A program made the position numbers and the translations under genes. This document shows, in pieces, positions 33,383 through 41,306 of a DNA stretch of 64,000 nucleotides. Position 1 is the stretch's first letter, and the number at the start of each line of letters is the position of its first letter. The DNA comes from Nocardia macrotermitis (GTDB lineage: Bacteria; Actinomycetota; Actinomycetes; Mycobacteriales; Mycobacteriaceae). The notes under the pieces are model-generated. The model made no database searches and was not told the origin of the DNA. It saw only the letters and a program-made list of their open reading frames with translations. The DNA lies in NCBI RefSeq assembly GCF_009604405.1, contig NZ_WEGK01000011.1, positions 62,001 through 126,000 of the forward strand, read 5' to 3'.

Positions 33383-34285
33383 TCAGGCGAGGGCTTCGGC
33401 GAGGCGGATGGTGGCTTGGATGAGCCAGTTTGGTTCGCCGTGGCGGTAGCCCCACATTGCCTCGCGGACGGCTCCCAGTTGGGTCCAGCGGCGGGTGTGG
33501 TTGAAGTCGAGTTCGGCTGCGTCGCAATAGATGTGGAGGTGGTGCAGGATGGGGGCGCGGAGGTTCGGGGAGGTGAGTTCGGCGAGGTAGCGGGGGCTGC
33601 GGATGACGTTGAGGGCGTCGTGGGCGGGGTCGCCTACCCAGGTTTTGGGGTCGATCGCGAGCCAGGGTTCGCGGTCGGCGGCCAGGATGTTGGCGTCGTG
33701 TAGGTCGCCGTGGACCAGTAGGTCGGGTTGGTCGGGGCCGAGTTCGCGCAGGGTGGTGATGACGGACTCGAGTACGTCAGTGGGGATCGGGTTGCCGAAA
33801 GATTGTGCGGTGGTGAGTATCTCGTGCTGCCAGAGAGCGGTGCGGTCGGACAGTCGCGGGAGTCCGGGTGGGGCCGGTACCGACAGGCGGCGGGTGAGTC
33901 GGCCTTGAATGGCAAGGGCCTGTTCATGATCGGTGACTGTGGCGAGGGTACGTTGCGATGCTTGCTCGAGCAGCATGGCGAATTTTTCGTCGTCCCGCGC
34001 GAACAGCCGAGTCGCACCGTTGCCGCCCCAGGCCGCATACGCATCCGGATCGTACACATTCACCGGATGCGGAAACGACACCTTGATCACCGCGTCCGAC
34101 CCGTCCCGGCGCCGCACCGGCACGACAATCCCGACCTGCCCGTACATCACCGCCCCCGCAGGCACGCACGCCCACTTCTCCAGCAACTCGTCCACCAACC
34201 CCGGCAGCGTCGCCACCCAACCCCGGCCCCGCTCACCCTCGTTCTCGGACTTGATCCGAACGAATTCCTCTGGGACTTCGATCAT
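33383..34285 (-). CDS. Aminoglycoside (streptomycin 6-kinase-like) phosphotransferase
   Basis: A 300-aa kinase-fold protein of the APH(6)/streptomycin 6-kinase family. The catalytic loop is HGDLHDANIL with His192 and Asp194; the metal-binding segment is AIDPKTWVGDPAHD about 17 residues later; the N-lobe Lys is probably in VIKVSFPH near residue 68. Length and motif spacing fit the family. It could inactivate an aminoglycoside or phosphorylate another metabolite; actinomycete genomes carry many such genes without a resistance phenotype. It stands alone, convergent with the lipoprotein gene. Confidence 0.85.
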   Translation of the reverse strand: MIEVPEEFVRIKSENEGERGRGWVATLPGLVDELLEKWACVPAGAVMYGQVGIVVPVRRRDGSDAVIKVSFPHPVNVYDPDAYAAWGGNGATRLFARDDEKFAMLLEQASQRTLATVTDHEQALAIQGRLTRRLSVPAPPGLPRLSDRTALWQHEILTTAQSFGNPIPTDVLESVITTLRELGPDQPDLLVHGDLHDANILAADREPWLAIDPKTWVGDPAHDALNVIRSPRYLAELTSPNLRAPILHHLHIYCDAAELDFNHTRRWTQLGAVREAMWGYRHGEPNWLIQATIRLAEALA

Positions 34286-34400
34286 TCCACGACCCTACGT
34301 GCCCTGGGACGCCGTAGCCATGAGCGTCGTTGAGTTCGCAGCCGCAGCAATCACAGTGTGTCGTCGTTCGCGTGTCGGTATTGGGCGAGATGGTTCGGGC

Positions 34401-35270
34401 TCAGCGGAGATCGATCTGGATGGTTGCGTTCGGGCTTGTGGGATCGGTACCGGGGCCGAGCAGATCGATTGTGACGCTGTTCTTTTCGGGGTGGGCCTGA
34501 AATTGGGCGGGTTGGGCGCAGAACAGGGGAGCGCGGTTGCGATGGGTGAGGCGGACCGGGCGGCCGGGCCAGGGGGCGAGGCGGTGGACTTCGGTGGCGG
34601 CGAGGGTGATGAGGGGGCCGTGGACGACGAGGGCGGGGTAGCCCTCGACGCGGGTGGCGTAGGGCCAGTCGTAGTGGATGCGGTGGGGGTTGGCGGTGGC
34701 CGCGGAGAAGCGCATGAGAAGGGTGGGATCGGTGGCGAAATCCCAAGTGGTTTCGGCTGTTCGGTGTAGGGGAGCGCCGACGGGGGTGAGGGCCGCGGCG
34801 TCGGCTACGGGGGCCTCGGTGGTGCCGGGGGTTCCGGCTTCGCGGTAGATGAGGTCTTGGCGTTCGGTGAGGGCGAGTTCGCCGTCGTCGCGGTAGAGGC
34901 GGATGGAGACCACCACCACGACGAGTTTGCCCGAGCGGCCGGACTTTTCGGTCACCGAGTCGACGCGGGCGATGCGGCGGATTGTCTCGCCAACGCGAAT
35001 ATCGCTGTGCCAGTGCACTTCTCCACCGGCGAACATGCGCCGAGGTAGATCGATCGGCGGCAGGAAGGTGCCCTTGGCGGGATGCCCGTCCGAGCTGATC
35101 TCGCCGGAGACGGGCCAGCGCGGCAGCGCGACCCAGTGCCACATCGGCGGCAGCTCGTCACCGGGACCGGGCGCGGGCAGGCCGTCGTCGAACAGGGAGG
35201 CCAGCGCGGTGACCGGGCCCGGATCGATCGTCTCGACCGTGGTGACGGTGTGCGGTTCCCATTCGGCCAT
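34401..35270 (-). CDS. MaoC/HTD2-like acyl-CoA dehydratase (mesaconyl-CoA hydratase family)
   Basis: A 289-aa protein with two hotdog halves. The N-terminal half (FAS1-like dehydratase domain) contains PRRMFAGGEVHWHSDIRVGETIRRIARV; the C-terminal half has the catalytic hydratase-2 motif FSAATANPHRIHYDWPYATRVEGYPALVVHGP near 195-225, with Asp/His in place. This layout fits mesaconyl/itaconyl-CoA hydratases and HTD2-like proteins. The start at 35270 overlaps the SDR stop by one base, so the two are translationally coupled. It likely hydrates the enoyl-CoA made by the acyl-CoA dehydrogenase upstream. Confidence 0.87.
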   Translation of the reverse strand: MAEWEPHTVTTVETIDPGPVTALASLFDDGLPAPGPGDELPPMWHWVALPRWPVSGEISSDGHPAKGTFLPPIDLPRRMFAGGEVHWHSDIRVGETIRRIARVDSVTEKSGRSGKLVVVVVSIRLYRDDGELALTERQDLIYREAGTPGTTEAPVADAAALTPVGAPLHRTAETTWDFATDPTLLMRFSAATANPHRIHYDWPYATRVEGYPALVVHGPLITLAATEVHRLAPWPGRPVRLTHRNRAPLFCAQPAQFQAHPEKNSVTIDLLGPGTDPTSPNATIQIDLR

Positions 35271-36016
35271 CACATGAGCCTTCCGCCGGTGACCTCGAGT
35301 ACGGTGCCGGTCATATACGAGGACAGGTCGGAGGCGAGAAACAGTGCCACCGAAGCGATCTCGTCCACCTCGCCCGCGCGGCCCATCGGGATCTCGGCCA
35401 TCTTCCCGGCCCACGCCTTCTCCGGCATCGCCTCGGTCATGGCGGTGCGGATCAGGCCGGGCTGGATCGCGTTGATCCGAACACCATGGTGCGCAACCTC
35501 TTTCGCGGCCGCCTTGGACAGTCCGACGATTCCGGCCTTGGCCGCGGAATAGTTCGTCTGGCCGATCATGCCGACCTTGCCCGACAGCGAGGACAGGTTC
35601 ACGATCGCGCCGCGCTTGCGTTCGCGCATGATGGCCGCGGCCTTGCGGGTGCCGTTCCAGGTGCCCTTGAGATGCACCGAGATCACCTGGTCGAACTGGT
35701 CCTCGGTCATGGTGCGCATGGTCGCGTCGCGGGTGATGCCGGCGTTGTTGACCATGACGTCGAGGCCGCCGTAGGTGTCCAGCGCGGCTTGCAGCAGCGC
35801 GTCGACGTCCTCGGCGTTCGTGACGTCGCAGCGCACGCCGATCGCGGTGTCGGGCCCGCCCAGCGCCGCGGCGGCCTTGGTCACGGTGTCGGAATCCAAG
35901 TCGCCCAACACGATTCGCGCGCCCTCGGCGAGGAACCGCTCCGCTATCGCATAGCCGATTCCCTGGGCCGCGCCGGTGACGACGGCGACCCTGTTCTCCA
36001 GCAGTGGTCCGGGCAT
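35270..36016 (-). CDS. SDR oxidoreductase, FabG-like
   Basis: A 248-aa classical short-chain dehydrogenase. Cofactor motif VVTGAAQGIG (residues 13-22), NNAG motif MVNNAGIT, catalytic Ser in NLSSLSGKVG and Tyr-x-x-x-Lys in NYSAAKAG, and a C-terminal LEVTGG typical of FabG. An acidic residue after beta-2 (GDLDSD) suggests preference for NAD+. In its operon it most likely oxidises the 3-hydroxyacyl-CoA produced by the MaoC-like hydratase whose start overlaps its stop. It follows the acyl-CoA dehydrogenase gene by 60 bp. Confidence 0.9.
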   Translation of the reverse strand: MPGPLLENRVAVVTGAAQGIGYAIAERFLAEGARIVLGDLDSDTVTKAAAALGGPDTAIGVRCDVTNAEDVDALLQAALDTYGGLDVMVNNAGITRDATMRTMTEDQFDQVISVHLKGTWNGTRKAAAIMRERKRGAIVNLSSLSGKVGMIGQTNYSAAKAGIVGLSKAAAKEVAHHGVRINAIQPGLIRTAMTEAMPEKAWAGKMAEIPMGRAGEVDEIASVALFLASDLSSYMTGTVLEVTGGRLM

Positions 36017-36076
36017 ATCGAACTCCGTTTCTCGGATGCGGGGCAGGTCGTCAGGGGCGGGGCGGGTCGTCGCGGG

Positions 36077-37249
36077 TCATGCGCGTTTTCCGGCGTCGCG
36101 GATCAGCCCGCCGCCGATGATCAGGCGCTGGATCTCGCTGGTGCCCTCGTACAGGCGCAGCAGCCGCACGTCGCGGTAGATCCGCTCGACCGGAACGTCC
36201 CGCATATATCCGGTGCCGCCGTGGATCTGCACCGCGAGATCGGCTGTCTTGCCTGCCATTTCGGTGCAGAACAGTTTGGCCGCCGAGGGGCCGAGACGTC
36301 GATCCTCGCCGCTGACATACCGTCGCGCCGTCTCGCGCACCAGCGCCCGTCCGGCCATCACACCGGTCTGCTGATCGGCGAGCATCGCCTGCACCAGCTG
36401 GAATTCGCCGATCGGCTGCCCGCCCTGCGTCGCCGACGCGGCGTAGGCGACCGATTCGTCCAGGGCCCGCTGTGCCGCGCCGACCGCCAATGCCGCGATA
36501 TGTACGCGGCCGCGTGCCAGCGAGGTCATCGCCGCGCGATAACCGACCTCCTCCGAGCCGCCGACCAGTGCGCTCGCGGGCACCCGCACATCGGAGAACA
36601 CCACGTCGGAGGTCCACGCGCCCTCCTGACCCATCTTGCGGTCCTTGGTTCCGACCTGCACGCCGGGCGTGTCGGCCGGGACCAGGAAGACCGCGATGCC
36701 CGGCCCGGATTCGTCGGCCGGGCGGGTGCGGGCGAACACCACGAACAGATCCGCGAGCGGGGCATTGGTGATGAACCGCTTCTGCCCGTCGATCACCCAG
36801 TCGTCGCCGTCGCGAAAAGCCTTGGTGCGCAGGCCCGCCGGATTCGAACCCGCGCCCGGCTCGGTGAGGGCGAAGGAGGCCACCACCGCGCCGGAGGCGA
36901 TCCGTTCGAGCCACAGTTGCTTCTGTTCGTCGGTGCCGAAGCCGACCAGCACCTGTCCGGCAATCCCGTTGTTGGTGCCGAACATCGATCGCAGCGCCAG
37001 TGAGGTGTAGCCGAATTCCATGGCCAGTTCGACGTCCTGCGTCAGGTCCAGGCCCAGTCCGCCCCATTCCTGCGGGATGGCGTATCCGAACAAGCCCATC
37101 TCGGCGGTCTGTTTGCGCAGGTCGGCGGGGATGGCGTCGGCGGCCATGATCTCCTGCTCGCGCGGGACGACCCGGGTCCGGATGAATTCACGTACCTGGG
37201 CGAGAATCGCGCTGAAATCCTCGGGGTCCACTTCGGGCACTGCGCTCAC
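36077..37249 (-). CDS. Acyl-CoA dehydrogenase
   Basis: A 390-aa FAD-dependent acyl-CoA dehydrogenase of standard length with the N-terminal helical, middle beta and C-terminal helical domains. Signatures are FALTEPGAGSNPAG and FVTNA-like FITNAPLADLFVVFA in the FAD/substrate region, QIHGGTGYMRDVPVERIYRDVRLL, and the catalytic base Glu368 in LYEGTSEIQR (the position used by short/medium-chain enzymes). It introduces a 2,3 double bond into an acyl-CoA. It sits between the CaiB-type transferase gene upstream and SDR and hydratase genes downstream. Confidence 0.93.
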   Translation of the reverse strand: MSAVPEVDPEDFSAILAQVREFIRTRVVPREQEIMAADAIPADLRKQTAEMGLFGYAIPQEWGGLGLDLTQDVELAMEFGYTSLALRSMFGTNNGIAGQVLVGFGTDEQKQLWLERIASGAVVASFALTEPGAGSNPAGLRTKAFRDGDDWVIDGQKRFITNAPLADLFVVFARTRPADESGPGIAVFLVPADTPGVQVGTKDRKMGQEGAWTSDVVFSDVRVPASALVGGSEEVGYRAAMTSLARGRVHIAALAVGAAQRALDESVAYAASATQGGQPIGEFQLVQAMLADQQTGVMAGRALVRETARRYVSGEDRRLGPSAAKLFCTEMAGKTADLAVQIHGGTGYMRDVPVERIYRDVRLLRLYEGTSEIQRLIIGGGLIRDAGKRA

Positions 37250-37388
37250 CGTCTTCCGCTCGGGTTGGCAACTTTACAGAAATCCGAATGCGGCGGCCGT
37301 CGGCGGTGCGGTCCGGCCGGACGTGCCGAAGGTGCGATCCGCGCGGGTGCGTCGCATCGGCCGGTCCGTACTCGAATTCGCTTGCCGC

Positions 37389-38630
37389 TCAGTGTGATCG
37401 CGCCGATCCCGCGATGACGCCCGCATCGTGCAGGCGGCCCAGTTCGGTGTCGGCGAGCCCGAGTACCTGCGCCAGCACCTCGTCGGTGTGCTCGCCCAGA
37501 TCCGGTGCGGTCGCGTACTCGCCGTACTCCGCGCCCGCACGCAGCGGCGACCGCGCCGACAACACCGGTCCGATACCCGGCTGGTCCACCTCGCCGAGAA
37601 TCTCCGGGCCGCCCTCGGCGCGATACGCGGTGACCACCTCGTGCACGGTCCGGAAGCGGCTGTACAGCACACCGGCCTCGCTCAGCACCCGATCGACCTC
37701 GGCGAACGGCCGGGCGGCGAACCACGGACGCAGTGTGGCAGTGATGATTTCGCGATAACGGTAGCGGTCGGCCTCGGCCCGGAAATCCGCCCCGAGGGTC
37801 TCCTCGAGTGCGTCGAACACCTTGCCGGTGTCGGTGACAGTGCGCAGCGCGTCCCAGTGCCGGACCGTCAGCGCGACCACCATGACCCGGGCCTGATCCG
37901 ATGTCTCGAAGTCGACGCCGAAACTGCCGTAGACGTGGTTGCCGTGCCGGGGCCGGGCGGTGCCCAACTCGTCGGCCTCGGCCAGCCAGCCCAGATTCGC
38001 GACCGACGCGTACGCCACGTCGGCGAGGGCGATGCGCAGGAACGCACCCTCACCCGTGCGGGCGCGGCGGTGCAGGGCGGCCAGCAGCCCGGTCGTCGCG
38101 GTCATACCGGCGAGCAGATCCCAGGCGGGCAGCACATGGTTGACCGGTGCCGCGGAATCGGCCGGACCGGTCATATTCGCCACGCCCACATCGGGATTCA
38201 CCGTGTAGTCGACCGCGGCGCGACCATCGGCGTAACCGTCGATGTGCACCTGGATCAGATCCGCGCGCCGCTTGCTCAACGCCTCGTACGACAGCCACGA
38301 ACGCCCGACATTGTTGTCCACCACGATGCCCGCGTCGGGCCCCGGCGCGGTGGCCAGCGCGACGATCAGCTCACGCCCCTCCGCCGACCGCACATCGATC
38401 GAGATCGACCGCTTGCCCTTGTTCAACGCCGTCCAGTACAGGCTGCGCCCCGTGCGCTGCGACAGCGGCCACCGCCCGTAATCGGCCGCCCCGCCGATCG
38501 GATCCAGCCGAATCACATCGGCCCCGAGCTGCCCCAGCGTCATCCCGCCCGAGGGCCCCGCGACGAAACTGGCGAACTCCAGCACGCGCAGACCTGCCAA
38601 CGGGCGTAGAGCGGGGTCGTCGGTGACCAA
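37389..38630 (-). CDS. CaiB/BaiF family (type III) CoA transferase
   Basis: A 413-aa CoA transferase that would load CoA onto an organic acid. The conserved start LAGLRVLEFASFVAGPSGGMTLGQLGADVIRLDP and LNKGKRSISIDVRSAEGREL are typical; the catalytic Asp is probably in the IALADVAYASVANLGWL region near residue 200. I use the TTG at 38630, five bases after GGGGAGG; a GTG at 38666 has no ribosome-binding site. It opens an operon-like set with acyl-CoA dehydrogenase, SDR and MaoC-like genes, a near-complete beta-oxidation round without a thiolase. Confidence 0.87.
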   Translation of the reverse strand: MVTDDPALRPLAGLRVLEFASFVAGPSGGMTLGQLGADVIRLDPIGGAADYGRWPLSQRTGRSLYWTALNKGKRSISIDVRSAEGRELIVALATAPGPDAGIVVDNNVGRSWLSYEALSKRRADLIQVHIDGYADGRAAVDYTVNPDVGVANMTGPADSAAPVNHVLPAWDLLAGMTATTGLLAALHRRARTGEGAFLRIALADVAYASVANLGWLAEADELGTARPRHGNHVYGSFGVDFETSDQARVMVVALTVRHWDALRTVTDTGKVFDALEETLGADFRAEADRYRYREIITATLRPWFAARPFAEVDRVLSEAGVLYSRFRTVHEVVTAYRAEGGPEILGEVDQPGIGPVLSARSPLRAGAEYGEYATAPDLGEHTDEVLAQVLGLADTELGRLHDAGVIAGSARSH

Positions 38631-39032
38631 TACAACCTCCCCGGTATTCCGGTTGTGCGAAGGCACACGATCATTCGCTGCTGAATGTTATGCCGAATTG
38701 CTCGGCAGGGCAATGCATCTCGCGGAAATCCGCAGGTCGCAGACGCGCTGCGGGGAGACCTGAACGGGTGACGCGGAGAGTTGCAGTGCCCTTTTCTCAC
38801 GTCTGCTCCGGCGTGGAACCCGGACCGATCAGCATCGCCGTGTGCGCTCCGGCGGATTCGCTCAGACCCATGACAGACAGTGCGAATCCGAGGAAGTGTT
38901 CGGCGAAAAGGACGGCTACCCCGCTGAACGCACCCTGTCCGCCACCCGCCCGCCACTCAAGGAAATCGCCTCTACCTCCGCGTTCCTCGCCTCCACCGCC
39001 CGGAATTCAGCGCGGAGCAGGCCCCAGCGTGG

Positions 39033-39180
39033 GGCGGGACGCAGCGTGCGGTGGGACCCAGCGTCGGGCGGGACGCAGTGTGAGGCGAGATGCAGCGTGC
39101 GGCGGGACGCGGCGTGAGGCGAGATGCAGCGTGAGGCGAGATGCGGCGTGAGGCGAGATGCAGTGCCGGGCGAGACGCGG
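39033..39180 (+). repeat. 17-bp minisatellite, about 8.7 units
   Basis: Eight consecutive units of exactly 17 bp start at 39033, 39050, 39067, 39084, 39101, 39118, 39135 and 39152, with a partial ninth from 39169. The consensus is GGCGRGAYGCRGYGTGA. Middle units differ from each other at one to three positions; the outer ones are more divergent. Because 17 is not a multiple of three, the array cannot encode a simple peptide repeat. Confidence 0.93.
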
Positions 39181-39299
39181 TAGAGGGCAGGATTCAGCGT
39201 GGGGCGAGTCGATGGCGGATGCGGTGCGTGATGCTCCATTGCCGCCCGGATCACCAGGCGCTGGTAGTCAGGCTGCGGTCGCGGCGTCGTCATGTGGGG

Positions 39300-39800
39300 C
39301 CACTCGGGCGCGCTCCGGGGAGTGGTAACACTGTGCGCGTTGGTCTCCTCGGGCGGAAGCCGCCGATATCGCCGCTGCCTCCGTGTGCCTGGTCTCCGCT
39401 GGGCGGGATCCAGCGTTCGCCGGGCTGTCGAGTCGATGGCGGACGAAATACTGCCGTCCGATTGCTGTCTCGATTGTGGGCGTTGGCGGTTGCGGGCTGT
39501 GATTGCGGGTGCAGCCGTGGCCACTCGGGCGCAGCCGGAGGCGTATGAGGGCACTGTGTGCGTTGGCGTCTTAGGGGTGGAAGTCGCTGATATTGCTTCT
39601 GCCTGCGTGTTCCCTGTCTCTGCTGGGCGGGACAGCGTTGGGGCGATGGTGGCTGTGATTCGGGATGCTCGATTGCTGCCTCGGATGTGGGAGTGGCGGT
39701 TAGTCTGCGGGGGCCGTGTCGCTGTGGTCGGCCCACTGGGTGGGGGACGGGGCGGGCGGGCAGACTGTGCGGTGGGTTCCTTGGGGTGGGGGCCGCTGAT
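39300..39800 (+). repeat. Degenerate ~212-221-bp direct repeat array
   Basis: Landmark CCACT-GGG sequences recur at 39300, 39521 and 39733. Unit A (39300-39520) and unit B (39521-39732) align along their whole length (CACTGTGYGCGTTGG, GCTGGGCGGGA-CAGCGTT, ATTGCTG, TGGCGGTT-G blocks), and a third partial unit begins at 39733. The end of an older unit can be traced in 39196-39299 (GTCGATGGCGGATGCGG and ATTGCCGCCCGGAT). Identity is moderate with several indels, so the duplications are old. Confidence 0.7.
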
Positions 39801-39812
39801 GAGGAGATGGTG

Positions 39813-41306
39813 ATGCGGTACGACGAATATCGGGCATACGATGCGGTGGGGTTGGCGGGGTTGGTTGCTCGGGGGGAGGTGCATGCGGGGGAGCTGTTGG
39901 AGTTGGCGGTGGAGCGGTGTGCGCGGGTTGATCCGGCGATCAACGCGGTGAGTTTGCTGATGGAGGAGAACGGGCAGGAGTTGGCTCGGCGGGAGGTGGC
40001 GGGGCCGCTGGCGGGGGTGCCGTTTCTGATCAAGGATCTGGCGCAGGATTACGCCGGATTTCCGACTTCGGCGGGGACGGGGCCGTTGCGGTCGGTGCCG
40101 GCGCGGGAGCACAGCATCGCGGTGCGGCGGTGGCTGGACGCGGGGTTGGTGATATTCGGGAAGACCACGACGCCGGAATTCGGGAGTAAGGGCATCACCG
40201 AGACGCGGACGTTCGGTGCGACCCGCAATCCGTGGGATACCGATCGCACGCCCGGCGGGTCGTCGGGTGGGTCGGCCGCGGCGGTGGCGGCGGGGATCGC
40301 GCCGGTGGCGGGTGCCAGTGACGGGGGCGGTTCGATCCGGATTCCCGCGGCCTGCACGGGGTTGTTCGGGCTCAAGGCCGGGCGTGGGTTGATTCCGAGT
40401 GGTCCGGTGCTGGGTGATCCGCTGTTCGGGGCGGTGAGTGAGGGCGTGCTGTCGCGCAGCGTGCGTGATACGGCGGTGATGTTCGACATCCTCAGTCCCT
40501 TGGATCCCGGTGCGCCCTATGCGGTACCGCGTGCCGAGCGGCCGTATCTCGATGCGGTGACCGATCCGGTGCGCCGTTTGCGGATCGGGTTCACGCACAC
40601 GTCGCCGCAGGGGACGGCGGTGGATGCCGAGGCGGTGCGTGCGGTCGAGGATGCCGCCGCGCTGCTGGAATCGTTGGGGCACACCGTGGAACCGGCCGCG
40701 CCCGAGATCGACGGTCGGCGTCTGGGTATGGACTTCATGACGGTGTGGACCGCCTGGTGTGCCGCGGAACTCGCCGAGGCGTGCCGCGAAACCGGTGCCA
40801 GCACAGCCGATTTCGATATCGACACCCAGGTGCTCGCGGCGGTGGGGCGGGCGGTGTCCTCGCCGGAACTGCTGCTCGCGCATGCGCGTTGGACCGGATA
40901 CACGCGGGCGCTGGCCGAATTCCACGAGACCTACGATCTGTTGCTCACGCCGTCGCTGGCCGAGCCGCCGCTGCGCATCGGCCAGCACCGCACGCCGGCG
41001 ATAGCCGATACCGCGTTGCCGCCGCTGTTACGGCTGGGTGTGGGGAAGGTGTTGTCCCGCACCGGATTCTATCGCGATCTGGTCACCGCGAACCTGGCCG
41101 CGGTGCCCTTCACGCAGCTGGCCAACATCACCGGCCGCCCCGCGATGAGTGTGCCGACGCACTGGACCGCCGGTGGCCTGCCACTGGGTACACAGTTCGT
41201 CGGGCGGCCCGGCAGCGAGTACCTGTTACTGCAACTCGCCGCCGAAATCGAAACGGCGCGACCGTGGTTCGACCGTCACCCGGACGAGGCCGGACTTCTC
41301 GGGTAG
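39813..41306 (+). CDS. Amidase (amidase-signature family)
   Basis: A 497-aa amidohydrolase with a complete Ser-cisSer-Lys triad: Lys74 in FLIKD, Ser151 in GGSSGGS and the nucleophile Ser174 in GASDGGGSIRIPA. It hydrolyses a carboxamide; the substrate is not indicated. The ATG at 39813 is preceded by GAGGAG (39801-39806); a GTG at 39810 or an ATG at 39807 would add one or two residues. It lies directly after the repeat region and its stop abuts the end of the convergent MuiA-like gene, leaving no room for a terminator. Confidence 0.92.
   Translation: MRYDEYRAYDAVGLAGLVARGEVHAGELLELAVERCARVDPAINAVSLLMEENGQELARREVAGPLAGVPFLIKDLAQDYAGFPTSAGTGPLRSVPAREHSIAVRRWLDAGLVIFGKTTTPEFGSKGITETRTFGATRNPWDTDRTPGGSSGGSAAAVAAGIAPVAGASDGGGSIRIPAACTGLFGLKAGRGLIPSGPVLGDPLFGAVSEGVLSRSVRDTAVMFDILSPLDPGAPYAVPRAERPYLDAVTDPVRRLRIGFTHTSPQGTAVDAEAVRAVEDAAALLESLGHTVEPAAPEIDGRRLGMDFMTVWTAWCAAELAEACRETGASTADFDIDTQVLAAVGRAVSSPELLLAHARWTGYTRALAEFHETYDLLLTPSLAEPPLRIGQHRTPAIADTALPPLLRLGVGKVLSRTGFYRDLVTANLAAVPFTQLANITGRPAMSVPTHWTAGGLPLGTQFVGRPGSEYLLLQLAAEIETARPWFDRHPDEAGLLG

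Larger units (their letters stand above)
38631..39812. other. About 1.2 kb without a credible gene, largely repeats
   Basis: No reading frame here has protein-like character on either strand; long open frames exist only because of the extreme G+C and periodicity, and the longest (minus strand) runs antisense through the amidase gene. From 39033 onward the DNA consists of a 17-bp minisatellite and then a degenerate roughly 220-bp tandem array. The first 400 bp (38631-39032) show only a shift to more mixed composition. The last bases hold GAGGAG (39801-39806), the amidase ribosome-binding site. Confidence 0.6.

Noticed and set aside
33383..34285. Acquired antibiotic-resistance island
   Set aside because: The kinase-like gene has no transposase, integron or resistance neighbours and its composition matches the surroundings; chromosomal homologues are common in actinomycetes.
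39033..39180. CRISPR array
   Set aside because: The 17-bp units abut each other directly with no spacers, and no cas gene is nearby.
38916..40988. A 690-codon open frame on the minus strand across the repeat region and the amidase gene
   Set aside because: It is antisense to a well-supported amidase, is composed mostly of Arg, Pro, Thr and His as expected for a shadow frame in G+C-rich DNA, and crosses the non-coding repeat arrays.
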